Shown here: piece by piece, positions 44,347 through 52,305 of the stretch | Layout: the number at the start of each line of letters is the position of its first letter | Position numbering within the stretch: the first letter of the stretch is position 1 | Origin: Caballeronia humi | Lineage (GTDB): Bacteria > Pseudomonadota > Gammaproteobacteria > Burkholderiales > Burkholderiaceae | Assembly (NCBI RefSeq): GCF_001544475.1 | Contig: NZ_FCNW02000002.1 | Span: 310,001-374,000 of the forward strand | Length of the DNA stretch: 64,000 bases | Direction of reading: 5' to 3' | Notes under the pieces: model-generated | What the model saw: the letters and a program-made list of their open reading frames with translations, nothing else | Databases searched by the model: none | What the model was told of the DNA's origin: nothing | Program-made: the position numbers and the translations under genes

Positions 44347-44360
44347 GGAAAACGTTTTCC
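44347..44360. promoter_or_regulatory. LacI-type operator at the hexuronate transporter
   Basis: GGAAAACGTTTTCC, a perfect 14-base palindrome, 125 bases before the transporter ATG and directly after its -10 box. A weaker half-site, AATCGTTTTCC, lies at 44459-44469. Confidence 0.75.
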
Positions 44361-44361
44361 T

Positions 44362-44390
44362 ATCTTAATAAAACTAGGGCGGCTTTTCCA
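44362..44390 (-). promoter_or_regulatory. Promoter of the hexuronate transporter
   Basis: On the minus strand TGGAAA (44390-44385), 17-base spacer, TAAGAT (44367-44362), followed 1 base later by the palindromic operator. The same layout as at udh. Confidence 0.5.
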
Positions 44391-44513
44391 TCCCAAATTC
44401 TTAGGGGATTCCACGTATACGACCTGCGGAGCGAAGCGATGCTGGTGAAAATTTAGTTAATCGTTTTCCAGATTGTTTGCGTCGAGGGAAATAATGCGAT
44501 AACGCGTTCTGGA

Positions 44514-44813
44514 TCAGGCGAAGAGGGAAGCGACCACCGCGAGCCACATCGCGGTGACGCCCGCGAGGAATGCGTGGCGCGCGAGACGCAGCATGCGCTG
44601 GTCGTCGGCGTGCTCGATCGGGGCGGTGGCGAGCCACGGCACGGCGCCGAGGCAGATGAAGCCCGCAAGCGCGAGCACGGCGACAAGGACGTCGCCCGCG
44701 TGCCAACGGGCGGACTCGTGGACACCCCAGTAGCCGAGAAACACGATGCCGATGGAAAACACCGTCGATGAAGCCGAACTCAGAGCTGGCACCGAACCTG
44801 TCGGAAGTTGCAT
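44514..44813 (-). CDS. Hypothetical small membrane protein
   Basis: 99 residues with three likely membrane helices: about 16-33 (VFSIGIVFLGYWGVH), 42-62 (VLVAVLALAGFICLGAVPWLA) and 77-98 (LARHAFLAGVTAMWLAVVASLF). A GAGG ribosome site precedes the ATG at 44813. No family recognised. It lies alone between the uronate locus and an IclR regulator, so context gives no role. Confidence 0.6.
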   Translation of the reverse strand: MQLPTGSVPALSSASSTVFSIGIVFLGYWGVHESARWHAGDVLVAVLALAGFICLGAVPWLATAPIEHADDQRMLRLARHAFLAGVTAMWLAVVASLFA

Positions 44814-44966
44814 GGCGACCTCGTTATAGGCGTGTGATCTGAATCATAAAAGACGTAGACGGCGCTCGCGCACCAAATAAACAGCGTTACTGTCCCACTG
44901 AGCTATTGAGTTCCGCGCTGGAATCGTGTTCTCATCGAGAATCGACACTTTCTGCGGAACACCACG

Positions 44967-45815
44967 ATGGCAGGGAATCTGGAACGCGCGCTGGGTATCA
45001 TCGAGTTGCTGGCGAAAAACGGCGGACGCATGCAACTCGCGCAAATCGCCGACACGCTCAATATTCCGCGCAGCGGAACGCATCGTCTGCTGTCGATGCT
45101 GATCGACGAAGGCTATGTGCGCCAGGACGAAGAGCACGGCGAATATCTGCTCGCGCTCAAGCTGGTGTCGCTGGCGCTGATCTATCTCTCGACCGGCGGG
45201 GTGCTCGATGTCTCGCAGCCGGTGCTCGACCGGCTTGCAGCGGCGTCGGGGGAACTGGCGCGGCTCGGTGTCGTGGAGGGCGATCACATTACGTTCGTCG
45301 GCAAGGCGCAGGGCGCGAAGTCGGGCCTGCGCTACGACCCCGACATGGGCAGCCAGCCGCCGCTGCATTGCACGGCGAGCGGACAGGCGTGGCTTGCGTC
45401 GATGTCGGATGAGGAGGCGCTCGAACTCGTCTCGAAGCAGGGCGGTCTCGGCAAGGCGGGACAAAGCGGACCGAAGGCGCCGAAGACGATCCAGCAATTC
45501 CTGCAGGACATCGAGGGCGCGCGCCAGCGCGGCTACGGCATCGCGATCGAGACCTATGAGCCTGGCATGACGTCGATGGCGGCGCCGATTCACCATCCGA
45601 TGACGGGTGTCGTGGTGGGCGTGGTGAGTCTCGCCGGGCCCACGAGCCGATTGCCCGAGTCGCGCCTCTCGGAACTGGCGCCGGCGCTGCTCGAAGCGGC
45701 ATCGGACATGGCCGCGGCGACTTTGAGCTCGCCGTACTTCAAGGCGAAGCCGGCGGCCGTCGCGCCGGTCGCGAGCCTGCCTGCCGCGAAGAAACAGCGC
45801 CAGAAGGTAAGCTGA
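44967..45815 (+). CDS. IclR-family transcriptional regulator
   Basis: 282 residues. HTH: LERALGIIELLAKNGGRMQLAQIADTLNIPRSGTHRLLSMLIDEGYV; effector domain from LDRLAAASGELARLGVVEGDHITFVGKAQG to GMTSMAAPIHHPMTGVVVGVVSLAGP. The C-terminus carries about 30 extra Ala/Lys-rich residues (AKPAAVAPVASLPAAKKQRQK) beyond the fold, probably disordered. It has no divergent partner; it converges with the XRE-cupin gene with a 3-base gap, so its target is unclear. Confidence 0.88.
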   Translation: MAGNLERALGIIELLAKNGGRMQLAQIADTLNIPRSGTHRLLSMLIDEGYVRQDEEHGEYLLALKLVSLALIYLSTGGVLDVSQPVLDRLAAASGELARLGVVEGDHITFVGKAQGAKSGLRYDPDMGSQPPLHCTASGQAWLASMSDEEALELVSKQGGLGKAGQSGPKAPKTIQQFLQDIEGARQRGYGIAIETYEPGMTSMAAPIHHPMTGVVVGVVSLAGPTSRLPESRLSELAPALLEAASDMAAATLSSPYFKAKPAAVAPVASLPAAKKQRQKVS

Positions 45816-45818
45816 AGT

Positions 45819-46433
45819 TCAGCCGGGCGGTGACGGCACGTCGCCGCCTGTCGCCATCCAGAGGACTTCCGCGTCCTCCTCGCTCGTCGATACCGCCGCG
45901 TGCCCCGTGCGGCTGTCGAAATAGAGGCTGTCGCCGGCGTTCAGATGCGTCGGCGTGTAGAGCTCCGAATACAGGCACACGCTGCCGCTGATCACATACA
46001 AAAATTCCTCGCCTTCGTGACGGCCCCAGTCGTCGAAGGCGTCGAGCGTGTGCGCCGAAATGCGGATGCGAAACGGCAGCATCGCCTTGTGCGCGAGATC
46101 GGTGGCGAGCAGTTCCATCTGATAGCCGCGATACGCGTGGCGCTGCCCCTGGTCGCGGCGCGTGAGCGAGCGCCGGCCGCTCGCGCCAGGGGCGGGGGTC
46201 GAGCCGAACAGCGCGCCGAGGTCGATTTCGAGCGCGCGCACGATCTTTTGCAGCACGTCGAACGTCGGCGACATCAAGCCGTTTTCTATTTTCGAGAGCG
46301 CCGAACGCGAGACGCCGCACAGGCGGCTCGCGGTTTCGAGCGTCATGTCCTTCGCGAGCCGGGCGGCCTTGACGCGGCGTCCAAGGTCGGAGGTTTCCGC
46401 TTCGGCTGGGGGAATGGTGGTCTTCGTGGCCAT
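45819..46433 (-). CDS. XRE-family regulator with cupin domain
   Basis: 204-residue regulator: N-terminal XRE HTH (LGRRVKAARLAKDMTLETASRLCGVSRSALSKIENGLMSPTFDVLQKI) and C-terminal cupin (GEEFLYVISGSVCLYSE ... HLNAGDSLYFDSRTGHAA), the plan of PuuR-like repressors of amine and amino acid catabolism. ATG at 46433 is taken because it starts MATKTTIPPAEAE just before the HTH. It is divergent from the ALDH and FAD-oxidase operon, with a shared nonamer near each start. Confidence 0.9.
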   Translation of the reverse strand: MATKTTIPPAEAETSDLGRRVKAARLAKDMTLETASRLCGVSRSALSKIENGLMSPTFDVLQKIVRALEIDLGALFGSTPAPGASGRRSLTRRDQGQRHAYRGYQMELLATDLAHKAMLPFRIRISAHTLDAFDDWGRHEGEEFLYVISGSVCLYSELYTPTHLNAGDSLYFDSRTGHAAVSTSEEDAEVLWMATGGDVPSPPG

Positions 46434-46460
46434 ATCGCGGGCGTCGTTTTGGGTTTCTTG

Positions 46461-46469
46461 TTTCCGATA
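46461..46469. promoter_or_regulatory. XRE-cupin operator candidate, site A
   Basis: TTTCCGATA, 28 bases upstream of the XRE-cupin ATG. The same nonamer occurs inverted at 46610-46618. Confidence 0.5.
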
Positions 46470-46560
46470 GTAACATCGACGACAAGGCGAACGCGCGCGG
46501 CGCACGAATGTCCTATAACAAAGCGTCGTTGTGGTTTTCACCTAAACCGCGAGTTTGGAT

Positions 46561-46588
46561 TTGGACTCTCGATGCGCTCGTGTATAGT
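46561..46588 (+). promoter_or_regulatory. Promoter of the ALDH/FAD-oxidase operon
   Basis: TTGGAC (46561-46566), 16-base spacer, TATAGT (46583-46588); transcription would start near 46595, with operator site B just downstream. Confidence 0.55.
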
Positions 46589-46609
46589 CGCCTCAATGTT
46601 AAAGTTTCG

Positions 46610-46618
46610 TATCGGAAA
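46610..46618. promoter_or_regulatory. XRE-cupin operator candidate, site B
   Basis: TATCGGAAA, the exact reverse complement of site A, between the predicted +1 and the ribosome site of the aldehyde dehydrogenase gene (start 46633). Confidence 0.5.
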
Positions 46619-46632
46619 TAAAAGGAGTCACT

Positions 46633-48132
46633 GTGGACGCTAATTCGATTCTTGCTGAACTCGGCATCGCGAAGCTCGCCGACGGCGGCGACATGGATGT
46701 GGCCTCGCCGATCACCGGCGCCGTCATCGGCCGGGTGAAAACGCACGGCGAAAAGGACGTCGATGCCGCGCTTGCCCGCGCGCGCACGGCCTTCGCGCAG
46801 TGGCGCGACGTGCCCGCGCCGCGACGTGGCGAACTCGTGCGCCTCCTCGGCAACCGCCTGCGCGAGAAGAAAGACGCGCTCGGCCGCCTCGTATCGCTCG
46901 AAGCCGGGAAGATCCTGCAGGAAGGACTCGGCGAAGTGCAGGAAATGATCGATATCTGCGATTTCGCCGTCGGTTTGTCGCGCCAGCTCTACGGCCTGAC
47001 GATCGCCTCGGAGCGCCCCGGCCACCGGATGGCGGAATCATGGCATCCGGTCGGCGTCTGCACGGTGATTTCCGCGTTCAACTTTCCGGTCGCCGTATGG
47101 TCGTGGAACGCGGCGCTCGCGCTCGTGTGCGGCAATGCGGTCGTGTGGAAGCCGTCGGAGAAAACGCCACTCACGGCACTCGCCGTCGATCGCATCATGC
47201 AGGACGCGATCGCTGAATTCGGCTCGGCGCCGGCGGGACTCACGTCGCTGATCATCGGCGGACGGGAAGCGGGCGCGCAGCTCGTCGCCGATCCGCGCTC
47301 GGACATCGTCAGCGCGACCGGGAGCACGGCGATGGGCCGCGCGGTCGGCGTGGAAGTCGCGCGGCGCTTCGGGCGCTCGATCCTGGAACTCGGCGGGAAT
47401 AACGCGGGCATTGTCTCGAAGAGCGCCGATCCGGAACTCGCGCTGCGCGGCATCCTGTTCTCGGCGGTCGGCACGGCGGGACAGCGCTGCACGTCGCTGC
47501 GGCGGCTGTTCGTGCATGAGAGCGTCTACGACGATACCGTCGCGCGTCTCAAAACCTTTTATGCAAAGGTGCCGATCGGCAATCCGCTCGAAAAAGGCAC
47601 GCTGATGGGCCCGCTGATCGACGCGCAGGCGTTTTCGCGCATGCAGCAAGCGCTGCAGCAGGCGAAGGACGAAGGCGGCACGGTGACGGGCGGCGAGCGC
47701 GTCGAGGTGAAGGGTTGCGAGCAGGGGTTCTACGTGCGCCCGGCGCTCGTGGAAATGCCCGCGCAGACGCCGGTCGTGCTCACGGAAACCTTCGCGCCGA
47801 TCCTCTACGTGCTGCGCTACAGCGACTTCGACGACGCCATCGCGGCGAACAACGCGGCGTCGCACGGGTTGTCGTCGTGTGCGTTCACCAACGATTTGCG
47901 CGAGGCCGAGCGTTTCCTGTCGGCGGCGGGCAGCGACTGCGGCATCGCGAACGTGAACATCGGGCCGAGCGGCGCGGAGATCGGCGGCGCGTTCGGCGGC
48001 GAGAAGGAAACCGGCGGCGGCCGCGAATCGGGCTCGGACGCGTGGAAAGGCTACATGCGCCGCGCGACGAACACGGTCAACTATTCGTCGGAACTGCCGC
48101 TCGCGCAGGGCATCGACTTTTCGATCGGCTGA
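46633..48132 (+). CDS. Aldehyde dehydrogenase, ALDH7 / piperideine-6-carboxylate dehydrogenase type
   Basis: NAD-dependent dehydrogenase of 499 residues in the ALDH7 (antiquitin) family, which oxidises alpha-aminoadipate semialdehyde to alpha-aminoadipate. The catalytic Cys is in GTAGQRCTSLRRL, the catalytic Glu in ILELGGNNAGIV, and the family signature FNFPVAVWSWNAALALVCGN is present. The start is GTG at 46633 with AAGGAG upstream. The next gene, 24 bases on, is a FAD amine oxidase; in Pseudomonas the pair AmaB/AmaA performs lysine-derived pipecolate breakdown, which this locus matches in family and pairing. Confidence 0.9.
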   Translation: MDANSILAELGIAKLADGGDMDVASPITGAVIGRVKTHGEKDVDAALARARTAFAQWRDVPAPRRGELVRLLGNRLREKKDALGRLVSLEAGKILQEGLGEVQEMIDICDFAVGLSRQLYGLTIASERPGHRMAESWHPVGVCTVISAFNFPVAVWSWNAALALVCGNAVVWKPSEKTPLTALAVDRIMQDAIAEFGSAPAGLTSLIIGGREAGAQLVADPRSDIVSATGSTAMGRAVGVEVARRFGRSILELGGNNAGIVSKSADPELALRGILFSAVGTAGQRCTSLRRLFVHESVYDDTVARLKTFYAKVPIGNPLEKGTLMGPLIDAQAFSRMQQALQQAKDEGGTVTGGERVEVKGCEQGFYVRPALVEMPAQTPVVLTETFAPILYVLRYSDFDDAIAANNAASHGLSSCAFTNDLREAERFLSAAGSDCGIANVNIGPSGAEIGGAFGGEKETGGGRESGSDAWKGYMRRATNTVNYSSELPLAQGIDFSIG

Positions 48133-48156
48133 TACTGCGCGCGAGGAGACCGGAAC

Positions 48157-49329
48157 GTGGCTTCGAAGGTGGTGATCGTCGGCGGCGGGGTGATTGGCAG
48201 TTCGGTGGCTTACTTTCTTCGCGCGTCCGATCCGGGCGTGCAGGTGACGGTGATCGAGCGCGATCCGACTTACGCGCGTTCGTCGTCGGCGCTGTCGGCG
48301 GCATCGATCCGGCAGCAGTTTTCCACGCCGCTGTCCGTGCAGATGTCGCTCTACGGGATCGAATTCCTGCGCTCGATCGGCGAGCGGCTGGAAGTGGACG
48401 GCACACAGCCGTCGATCGATCTGCACGAAGGCGGTTATCTCTTCCTCGCGACGCCGGCGGGCGTCGCGACCTTGCGCGAGAACCACGCGCTGCAAACGAA
48501 GCTCGGCGCCGACATCAGCCTGCTCGATCAGGCGTCATTGCAGCAGCGTTTCGGGTGGCTGAACACCGGCGATCTCGCGGCGGGCGCGTTCGGCGAAACC
48601 GGTGAAGGCTGGTTCGACGGCTACGGTCTCGTGCAGGCATTGCGCAAGAAGGCGCAGTCGCTTGGGGCGCGCTATGTGGCGGCGGAAGTCGTCGGAATGA
48701 CGCTCGACGGGCCTTGCGTGAGGGAAGTGCTCACGTCGAACGGCGAGAAGCACGCGTGCGACATGCTGGTGAACGCCGCTGGCGCGTGGTCGCGCAATAT
48801 CGCGCGGATGCTCGGCATCGATATTCCGGTGTACGCGCGGCGGCGCAGTATCTTCAATGTGTCGTCGCCCGCGCGGCTTGCGGCGTGTCCGCTTGTCATC
48901 GATCCGTGCGGCGTCTACTTCCGGCCGGAAGGGCGCACTTATATCTGCGGAACGTCGCCGTCGCCGGACAACGATCCCGACGACCTTCCGCTCGACCAGG
49001 TCGATCACACGCTCTTCGACGATGTCATCTGGCCCGCGCTCGCGCATCGCGTGCCGGGGTTCGAGGCGCTGCGCGTCGAGAATTGCTGGTCGGGCTATTA
49101 CGAGTACAACGTGCTCGACCAGAACGCGATCATCGGCGCGCATCCTGACGTCGATAACTGCCTCTTCGCGAACGGCTTCAGCGGACACGGCCTGCAACAG
49201 GGACCCGCGACCGGACGCGGCGTAAGCGAACTGATCCTCCACGGCCGCTACACGACGCTCGATCTATCGACGCTCGGCTGGCAGCGCGTGCTGGAGAATC
49301 GGCCGATCGTCGAAAAGAATGTCGTTTGA
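48157..49329 (+). CDS. FAD-dependent oxidase (L-pipecolate oxidase-like candidate)
   Basis: 390-residue DAO-family flavoprotein. FAD motif VVIVGGGVIGSSVAYFLRAS at the start, then RSSSALSAASIRQQFSTPLS in the flavin-binding turn, and NGFSGHGLQQGPATGRGVSELI at the C-terminal flavin contact. GTG start. It is co-transcribed with the ALDH7 gene and under the XRE-cupin regulator. The pathway fit (cyclic secondary amine to imine, then semialdehyde oxidation) suggests pipecolate, but FOXRED1-like oxidases of this shape act on several N-alkyl amino acids. Confidence 0.78.
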   Translation: MASKVVIVGGGVIGSSVAYFLRASDPGVQVTVIERDPTYARSSSALSAASIRQQFSTPLSVQMSLYGIEFLRSIGERLEVDGTQPSIDLHEGGYLFLATPAGVATLRENHALQTKLGADISLLDQASLQQRFGWLNTGDLAAGAFGETGEGWFDGYGLVQALRKKAQSLGARYVAAEVVGMTLDGPCVREVLTSNGEKHACDMLVNAAGAWSRNIARMLGIDIPVYARRRSIFNVSSPARLAACPLVIDPCGVYFRPEGRTYICGTSPSPDNDPDDLPLDQVDHTLFDDVIWPALAHRVPGFEALRVENCWSGYYEYNVLDQNAIIGAHPDVDNCLFANGFSGHGLQQGPATGRGVSELILHGRYTTLDLSTLGWQRVLENRPIVEKNVV

Positions 49330-49368
49330 TGCGGCGCAACTTAAGGAATCCTTTGGCGGTAAGCGTTT

Positions 49369-49394
49369 GCCCGGCTTCGGCCGGGCTTTTTTTT
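49369..49394 (+). terminator. Strong terminator after the ALDH/oxidase operon
   Basis: GCCCGGC (49369-49375), loop TTCG, GCCGGGC (49380-49386), then eight T. A textbook Rho-independent terminator with a stable tetraloop. Confidence 0.95.
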
Positions 49395-49578
49395 GCTCAA
49401 ATAAAGTATCGACTTGTGTGTTTCGGGCAACACTTAACCTGCCGCGAGCGGCAAATGACCGAAATGCAAGCGTTATGAAATCGTCCATCGATGAAATCCA
49501 CTAGAGCGTTCGTGCTTTTCTGCGCGCACTCTAAAGGTGAAAGCCAACAGCTTCCATCACTTCCACGAGGAGTAAAAA

Positions 49579-49773
49579 ATGGATATCCACACGCGTGCGC
49601 ACATCGCAACGTGGCTGGACGACGCCGACACCGCCGGCAACGAACAACCGATTTCCCATCATTCGAGCCAGGTTTGCGCCGAGCCGGAATATGTCGCCGA
49701 AGTCTGCGGACGTTTCGCGGGCGAAAACGCCGAGGAAGGACAGACGACCTGCGTCGTGCGCGGCTACAACTGA
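49579..49773 (+). CDS. Hypothetical small acidic protein
   Basis: 64 residues, not recognised. GAGGAG six bases before the ATG is an excellent ribosome site. The product is acidic and hydrophilic with three cysteines (SSQVCAEPEYVAEVCGRFA, then TTCVVRGYN) and an HTRAH segment near the start; no membrane span. It is a single-gene unit behind a strong terminator, with its own 180-base leader region. A metal- or redox-linked role is possible from the cysteines but not shown. Confidence 0.65.
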   Translation: MDIHTRAHIATWLDDADTAGNEQPISHHSSQVCAEPEYVAEVCGRFAGENAEEGQTTCVVRGYN

Positions 49774-49942
49774 TTCACTGATCGACCCATCTCCCGCTTT
49801 TTTCTAGCGAATCGCTCGCAGTGTGCATTCGGCAGCCATGACGGCCTGCCGGGCACCGCGCAGCGTCGTTTTCAGGCCGTCCGGCCGCTCTCTCCCGCCC
49901 CGATTTCGCCTCCGAAGCACGCGTTTTCACGCGTAAGCACAC

Positions 49943-49971
49943 TTGACTCACGTCAGAAACCAGCCTATAAC
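49943..49971 (+). promoter_or_regulatory. Promoter of the RHH regulator gene
   Basis: TTGACT (49943-49948), 17-base spacer, TATAAC (49966-49971): near-consensus sigma70 promoter, 33 bases before the chosen ATG. The inverted repeat at 49969-49999 overlaps its -10 box and start point. Confidence 0.7.
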
Positions 49972-49999
49972 CATCCCATTGGATGTTATTTGGATGGTT
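49969..49999. promoter_or_regulatory. Operator-like repeats over the RHH gene start point
   Basis: AACCATCC (49969-49976) and GGATGGTT (49992-49999) form a perfect 8-base inverted repeat with a 15-base spacer; an extra GGAT at 49981-49984 makes ATCC-CATT-GGAT. Repeats of this kind are typical of ribbon-helix-helix sites, so autoregulation is likely. Confidence 0.6.
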
Positions 50000-50003
50000 T
50001 GAG

Positions 50004-50426
50004 ATGACGAAAGCCCTGGTAGAAGCGCCGCGCCCGAAAGGCGGCGAGAGCGAAAAAATCACGATCAATCTCGGTCCTGTCGATCTGGGACAGATCGACT
50101 TGCTCGTGGAAGAGGGCTTTTACTCAAACCGGACCGACCTGATCCGCACGGCGATCCGCAATCAGCTTGCGATCCACGCGCAGGTGGTCAACGAGACGGT
50201 GATTCGCCGCGAACTCGTGCTCGGTCTGCAGCATTTTTCGAAGCGCGATCTCGAAGCGGCACTCGCGGCGAACGAACGCCTGAACATTCAGGTGCTCGGA
50301 CTCGCCAGCATCGCCGCCGATGTCTCCGCGGAACTCGCATCGGCGACGATCGAATCGATCGTCGTGCTCGGAGCGTTTCACGCTTCGCCCGCGGTCAAGG
50401 CTGCGCTGGCCGGACGTATCGGCTAA
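50004..50426 (+). CDS. Ribbon-helix-helix (CopG-like) transcriptional regulator
   Basis: 140-residue regulator. The N-terminal RHH fold is visible as EKITINLGPVDLGQIDLLVEEGFYSNRTDLIRTAIRNQLAIH (about residues 17-60): one beta strand and two helices with the NRTDLIR turn. The remaining 80 residues form a helical domain of unknown role. ATG at 50004 is preferred over 49983, because the latter would start within the operator repeats. The PHB-depolymerase-like esterase follows 42 bases later and is the likely regulated partner. Confidence 0.82.
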   Translation: MTKALVEAPRPKGGESEKITINLGPVDLGQIDLLVEEGFYSNRTDLIRTAIRNQLAIHAQVVNETVIRRELVLGLQHFSKRDLEAALAANERLNIQVLGLASIAADVSAELASATIESIVVLGAFHASPAVKAALAGRIG

Positions 50427-50468
50427 GGCCAGCCGCCTGGCCGCCTAAACGTACAACTGGGAACAACA

Positions 50469-51551
50469 ATGAATATGAACGAAGGCTTTATGAAGTCGAT
50501 GCACAAGGTGATGGCACTCTTGCGCGACGGCAACCCCACCGAAGCAACCGACGCGATCCAGCGTGCGTTGCGCGGCGAGGAAATCGACGATGTCGTGAAC
50601 GGTGCGGCTGCGGAGGTGCGCACGGCATCCACGCCCGCACCGGCTGCAAAGGCATTCAAGCGCGCGCCGGCTCCGGCCCAAACCGACGTCGAAGATCGCG
50701 GACACTTCACCACGCATTCCTACGCGAACGCCGCGGGCATGCGCGACTATCGGCTGTATGTGCCGGCGGGGTATCGGAACGAACCGCTGCCGCTCGTCGT
50801 GATGCTGCATGGCTGCACGCAGGACGCGAACGATTTCGCTGCGGGCACGCAGATGAACGCGCTCGCCGAGCGGCACAACTGCATCGTGGTGTATCCGATT
50901 CAGCCGCAGCACGCGAATCCGTCGAAATGCTGGAACTGGTTCAAGCCGGACGACCAGGAACCGGGCAAGGGCGAGCCGTCCTTGATCGCGGGCATCACGC
51001 GCGACGTGATGGCGAGCCATCGCGTGGACCCGGATCGCGTGTACGTTGCGGGGTTGTCGGCGGGCGGGGCGATGGCGGCGATCATGATCCGCGCCTACCC
51101 GGAGCTGTACGCGGCAGCCGGCGTGCATTCCGGCCTCGCGGATCGCAGCGCGCACGACTTGCCGTCGGCGCTCGCGGCGATGCGCGGCGGCAAGGGACGC
51201 GGCGCGAAAGCGCGTCGAGGTGCGATGCCGGATACGCCGAAGCGTCCGCTAATCGTTTTTCACGGCGATGCGGATCACACGGTGAATCTCTCGAACGCGA
51301 TGAACGTCGTACGCGGTTTCAACGCCGAAACGACGCCGGGCCACGCGCCTGAGTCGCAAGCCGGACGCCGCTCGTGCACGGTCAAGCGGCTGAAGTCGGA
51401 ACGTGGCGTCGATGCCGAACTGTGGACGATCCACGGCGCCTCGCACGCATGGGCGGGCGGTAGCGCACGCGGCACTTACACCGATCCCGCCGGCCCCGAC
51501 GCCAGCGCCGAAATGATGCGCTTCTTTCTTGCTCATCCGCGCACGCACTGA
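50469..51551 (+). CDS. PHB depolymerase family esterase
   Basis: Alpha/beta-hydrolase of 360 residues (PF10503, esterase PHB). N-terminal ~75 residues (MNMNEGFMKSMHKVMALLRDGNPTEATDAIQRAL ...) form a helical, then Ala/Pro-rich extension without a signal peptide, so the enzyme is intracellular. Oxyanion region: VVMLHGCTQDANDFA; nucleophile: GLSAGGAM; Asp: FHGDADHTV; His: IHGASHAW. It may mobilise intracellular polyhydroxybutyrate or cleave another polyester or feruloyl ester. It shares a transcript with the RHH regulator and ends in a strong terminator. Confidence 0.87.
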   Translation: MNMNEGFMKSMHKVMALLRDGNPTEATDAIQRALRGEEIDDVVNGAAAEVRTASTPAPAAKAFKRAPAPAQTDVEDRGHFTTHSYANAAGMRDYRLYVPAGYRNEPLPLVVMLHGCTQDANDFAAGTQMNALAERHNCIVVYPIQPQHANPSKCWNWFKPDDQEPGKGEPSLIAGITRDVMASHRVDPDRVYVAGLSAGGAMAAIMIRAYPELYAAAGVHSGLADRSAHDLPSALAAMRGGKGRGAKARRGAMPDTPKRPLIVFHGDADHTVNLSNAMNVVRGFNAETTPGHAPESQAGRRSCTVKRLKSERGVDAELWTIHGASHAWAGGSARGTYTDPAGPDASAEMMRFFLAHPRTH

Positions 51552-51580
51552 CCGCGTCGCTCTTCCAGTCTCTGTCCACC

Positions 51581-51613
51581 AAACGCGTGTCGCTTAACTG
51601 CGACACGCGTTTT
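51581..51613 (+). terminator. Strong terminator after the PHB esterase
   Basis: A perfect 13-base stem, AAACGCGTGTCGC (51581-51593) with GCGACACGCGTTT (51600-51612), around a 6-base loop, then TCTCTT. Confidence 0.88.
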
Positions 51614-51754
51614 CTCTTATTGCGGCGCGCGCTCCACGCACCCGCGCGTTCGCCAAGGATCACGAAGCGACGCATCGCTCGCGAACCGAGCTTTGCCGGA
51701 TGGAGTTCGCTTTTTTGGTCACCTACGCTGGGTTCAACAACGGGGGGAACGCAA

Positions 51755-51844
51755 ATGACAAACATGACAACGACCGGCTTCGATCAACGCAGCGCATGCA
51801 CGTGGGGCGCTGCCGTACTCGCCCGCCGCAAGGCCCGACGATGA
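51755..51844 (+). CDS. Possible 29-residue leader peptide
   Basis: ATG at 51755 has a G-rich site (GGGGGG, 51742-51747) upstream and encodes MTNMTTTGFDQRSACTWGAA, then a basic end AVLARRKARR. Its TGA overlaps the ATG of the next gene (ATGA, 51841-51844), as in coupled leader peptides. No similarity is recognised; it could be a chance frame. Confidence 0.35.
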   Translation: MTNMTTTGFDQRSACTWGAAVLARRKARR

Positions 51845-52305
51845 ACCCTCTCACTCCCGACGACGATCGGCCCATCGGCCACGTCGGTGCGTTCGCGCGC
51901 AAGCGTGCGTTAGTCGATTTGCCGCTCGATGCGGGTCGGCTCGGGCGTTGCGTCGCGGTATCGGCGTGTTTTGTCGTCGCGTGGTCGCTGATCGAAGTGC
52001 CGTGGGAAATCGATCTCGCCGGCAGCGCCACCGGCGCCGCGATGACGAGCGGCGAGGAAATTGCCGCCGTGCTCGCATCGAAGACGCTGCTCTTCGTCAC
52101 CGTCGGACTCGCGCTGACGGGACGGCGCGCCGCGAAATACGTGCTGCTCTTCATCTGCCTGATGAGCGTGCTCGCGATGGCGCCGGAGATTCCCGTCGAA
52201 TACGGACATTCGCCGTGGCTCGCGATGCTCTCGGGCGTCGAATGCATCGGCAAGCTCGCGACGTTCGCGTTCCTCGCGCTTGATCTGCGGCTGAAACGCG
52301 ACTGA
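51841..52305 (+). CDS. Hypothetical membrane protein
   Basis: 154 residues with four likely membrane helices: about 34-50 (CVAVSACFVVAWSLIEV), 74-92 (VLASKTLLFVTVGLALTG), 98-112 (YVLLFICLMSVLAMA) and 125-150 (LAMLSGVECIGKLATFAFLALDL). The N-terminal 33 residues are soluble and charged. No family recognised. The ATG at 51841 overlaps the stop of the small frame before it; the longer open frame upstream shows no conserved start. Context gives no function. Confidence 0.65.
   Translation: MNPLTPDDDRPIGHVGAFARKRALVDLPLDAGRLGRCVAVSACFVVAWSLIEVPWEIDLAGSATGAAMTSGEEIAAVLASKTLLFVTVGLALTGRRAAKYVLLFICLMSVLAMAPEIPVEYGHSPWLAMLSGVECIGKLATFAFLALDLRLKRD

Noticed and set aside
47038-48495. 485-codon minus-strand frame opposite the ALDH7 gene
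   Set aside because: Shadow of a gene with intact catalytic motifs; no domain in the antisense product.
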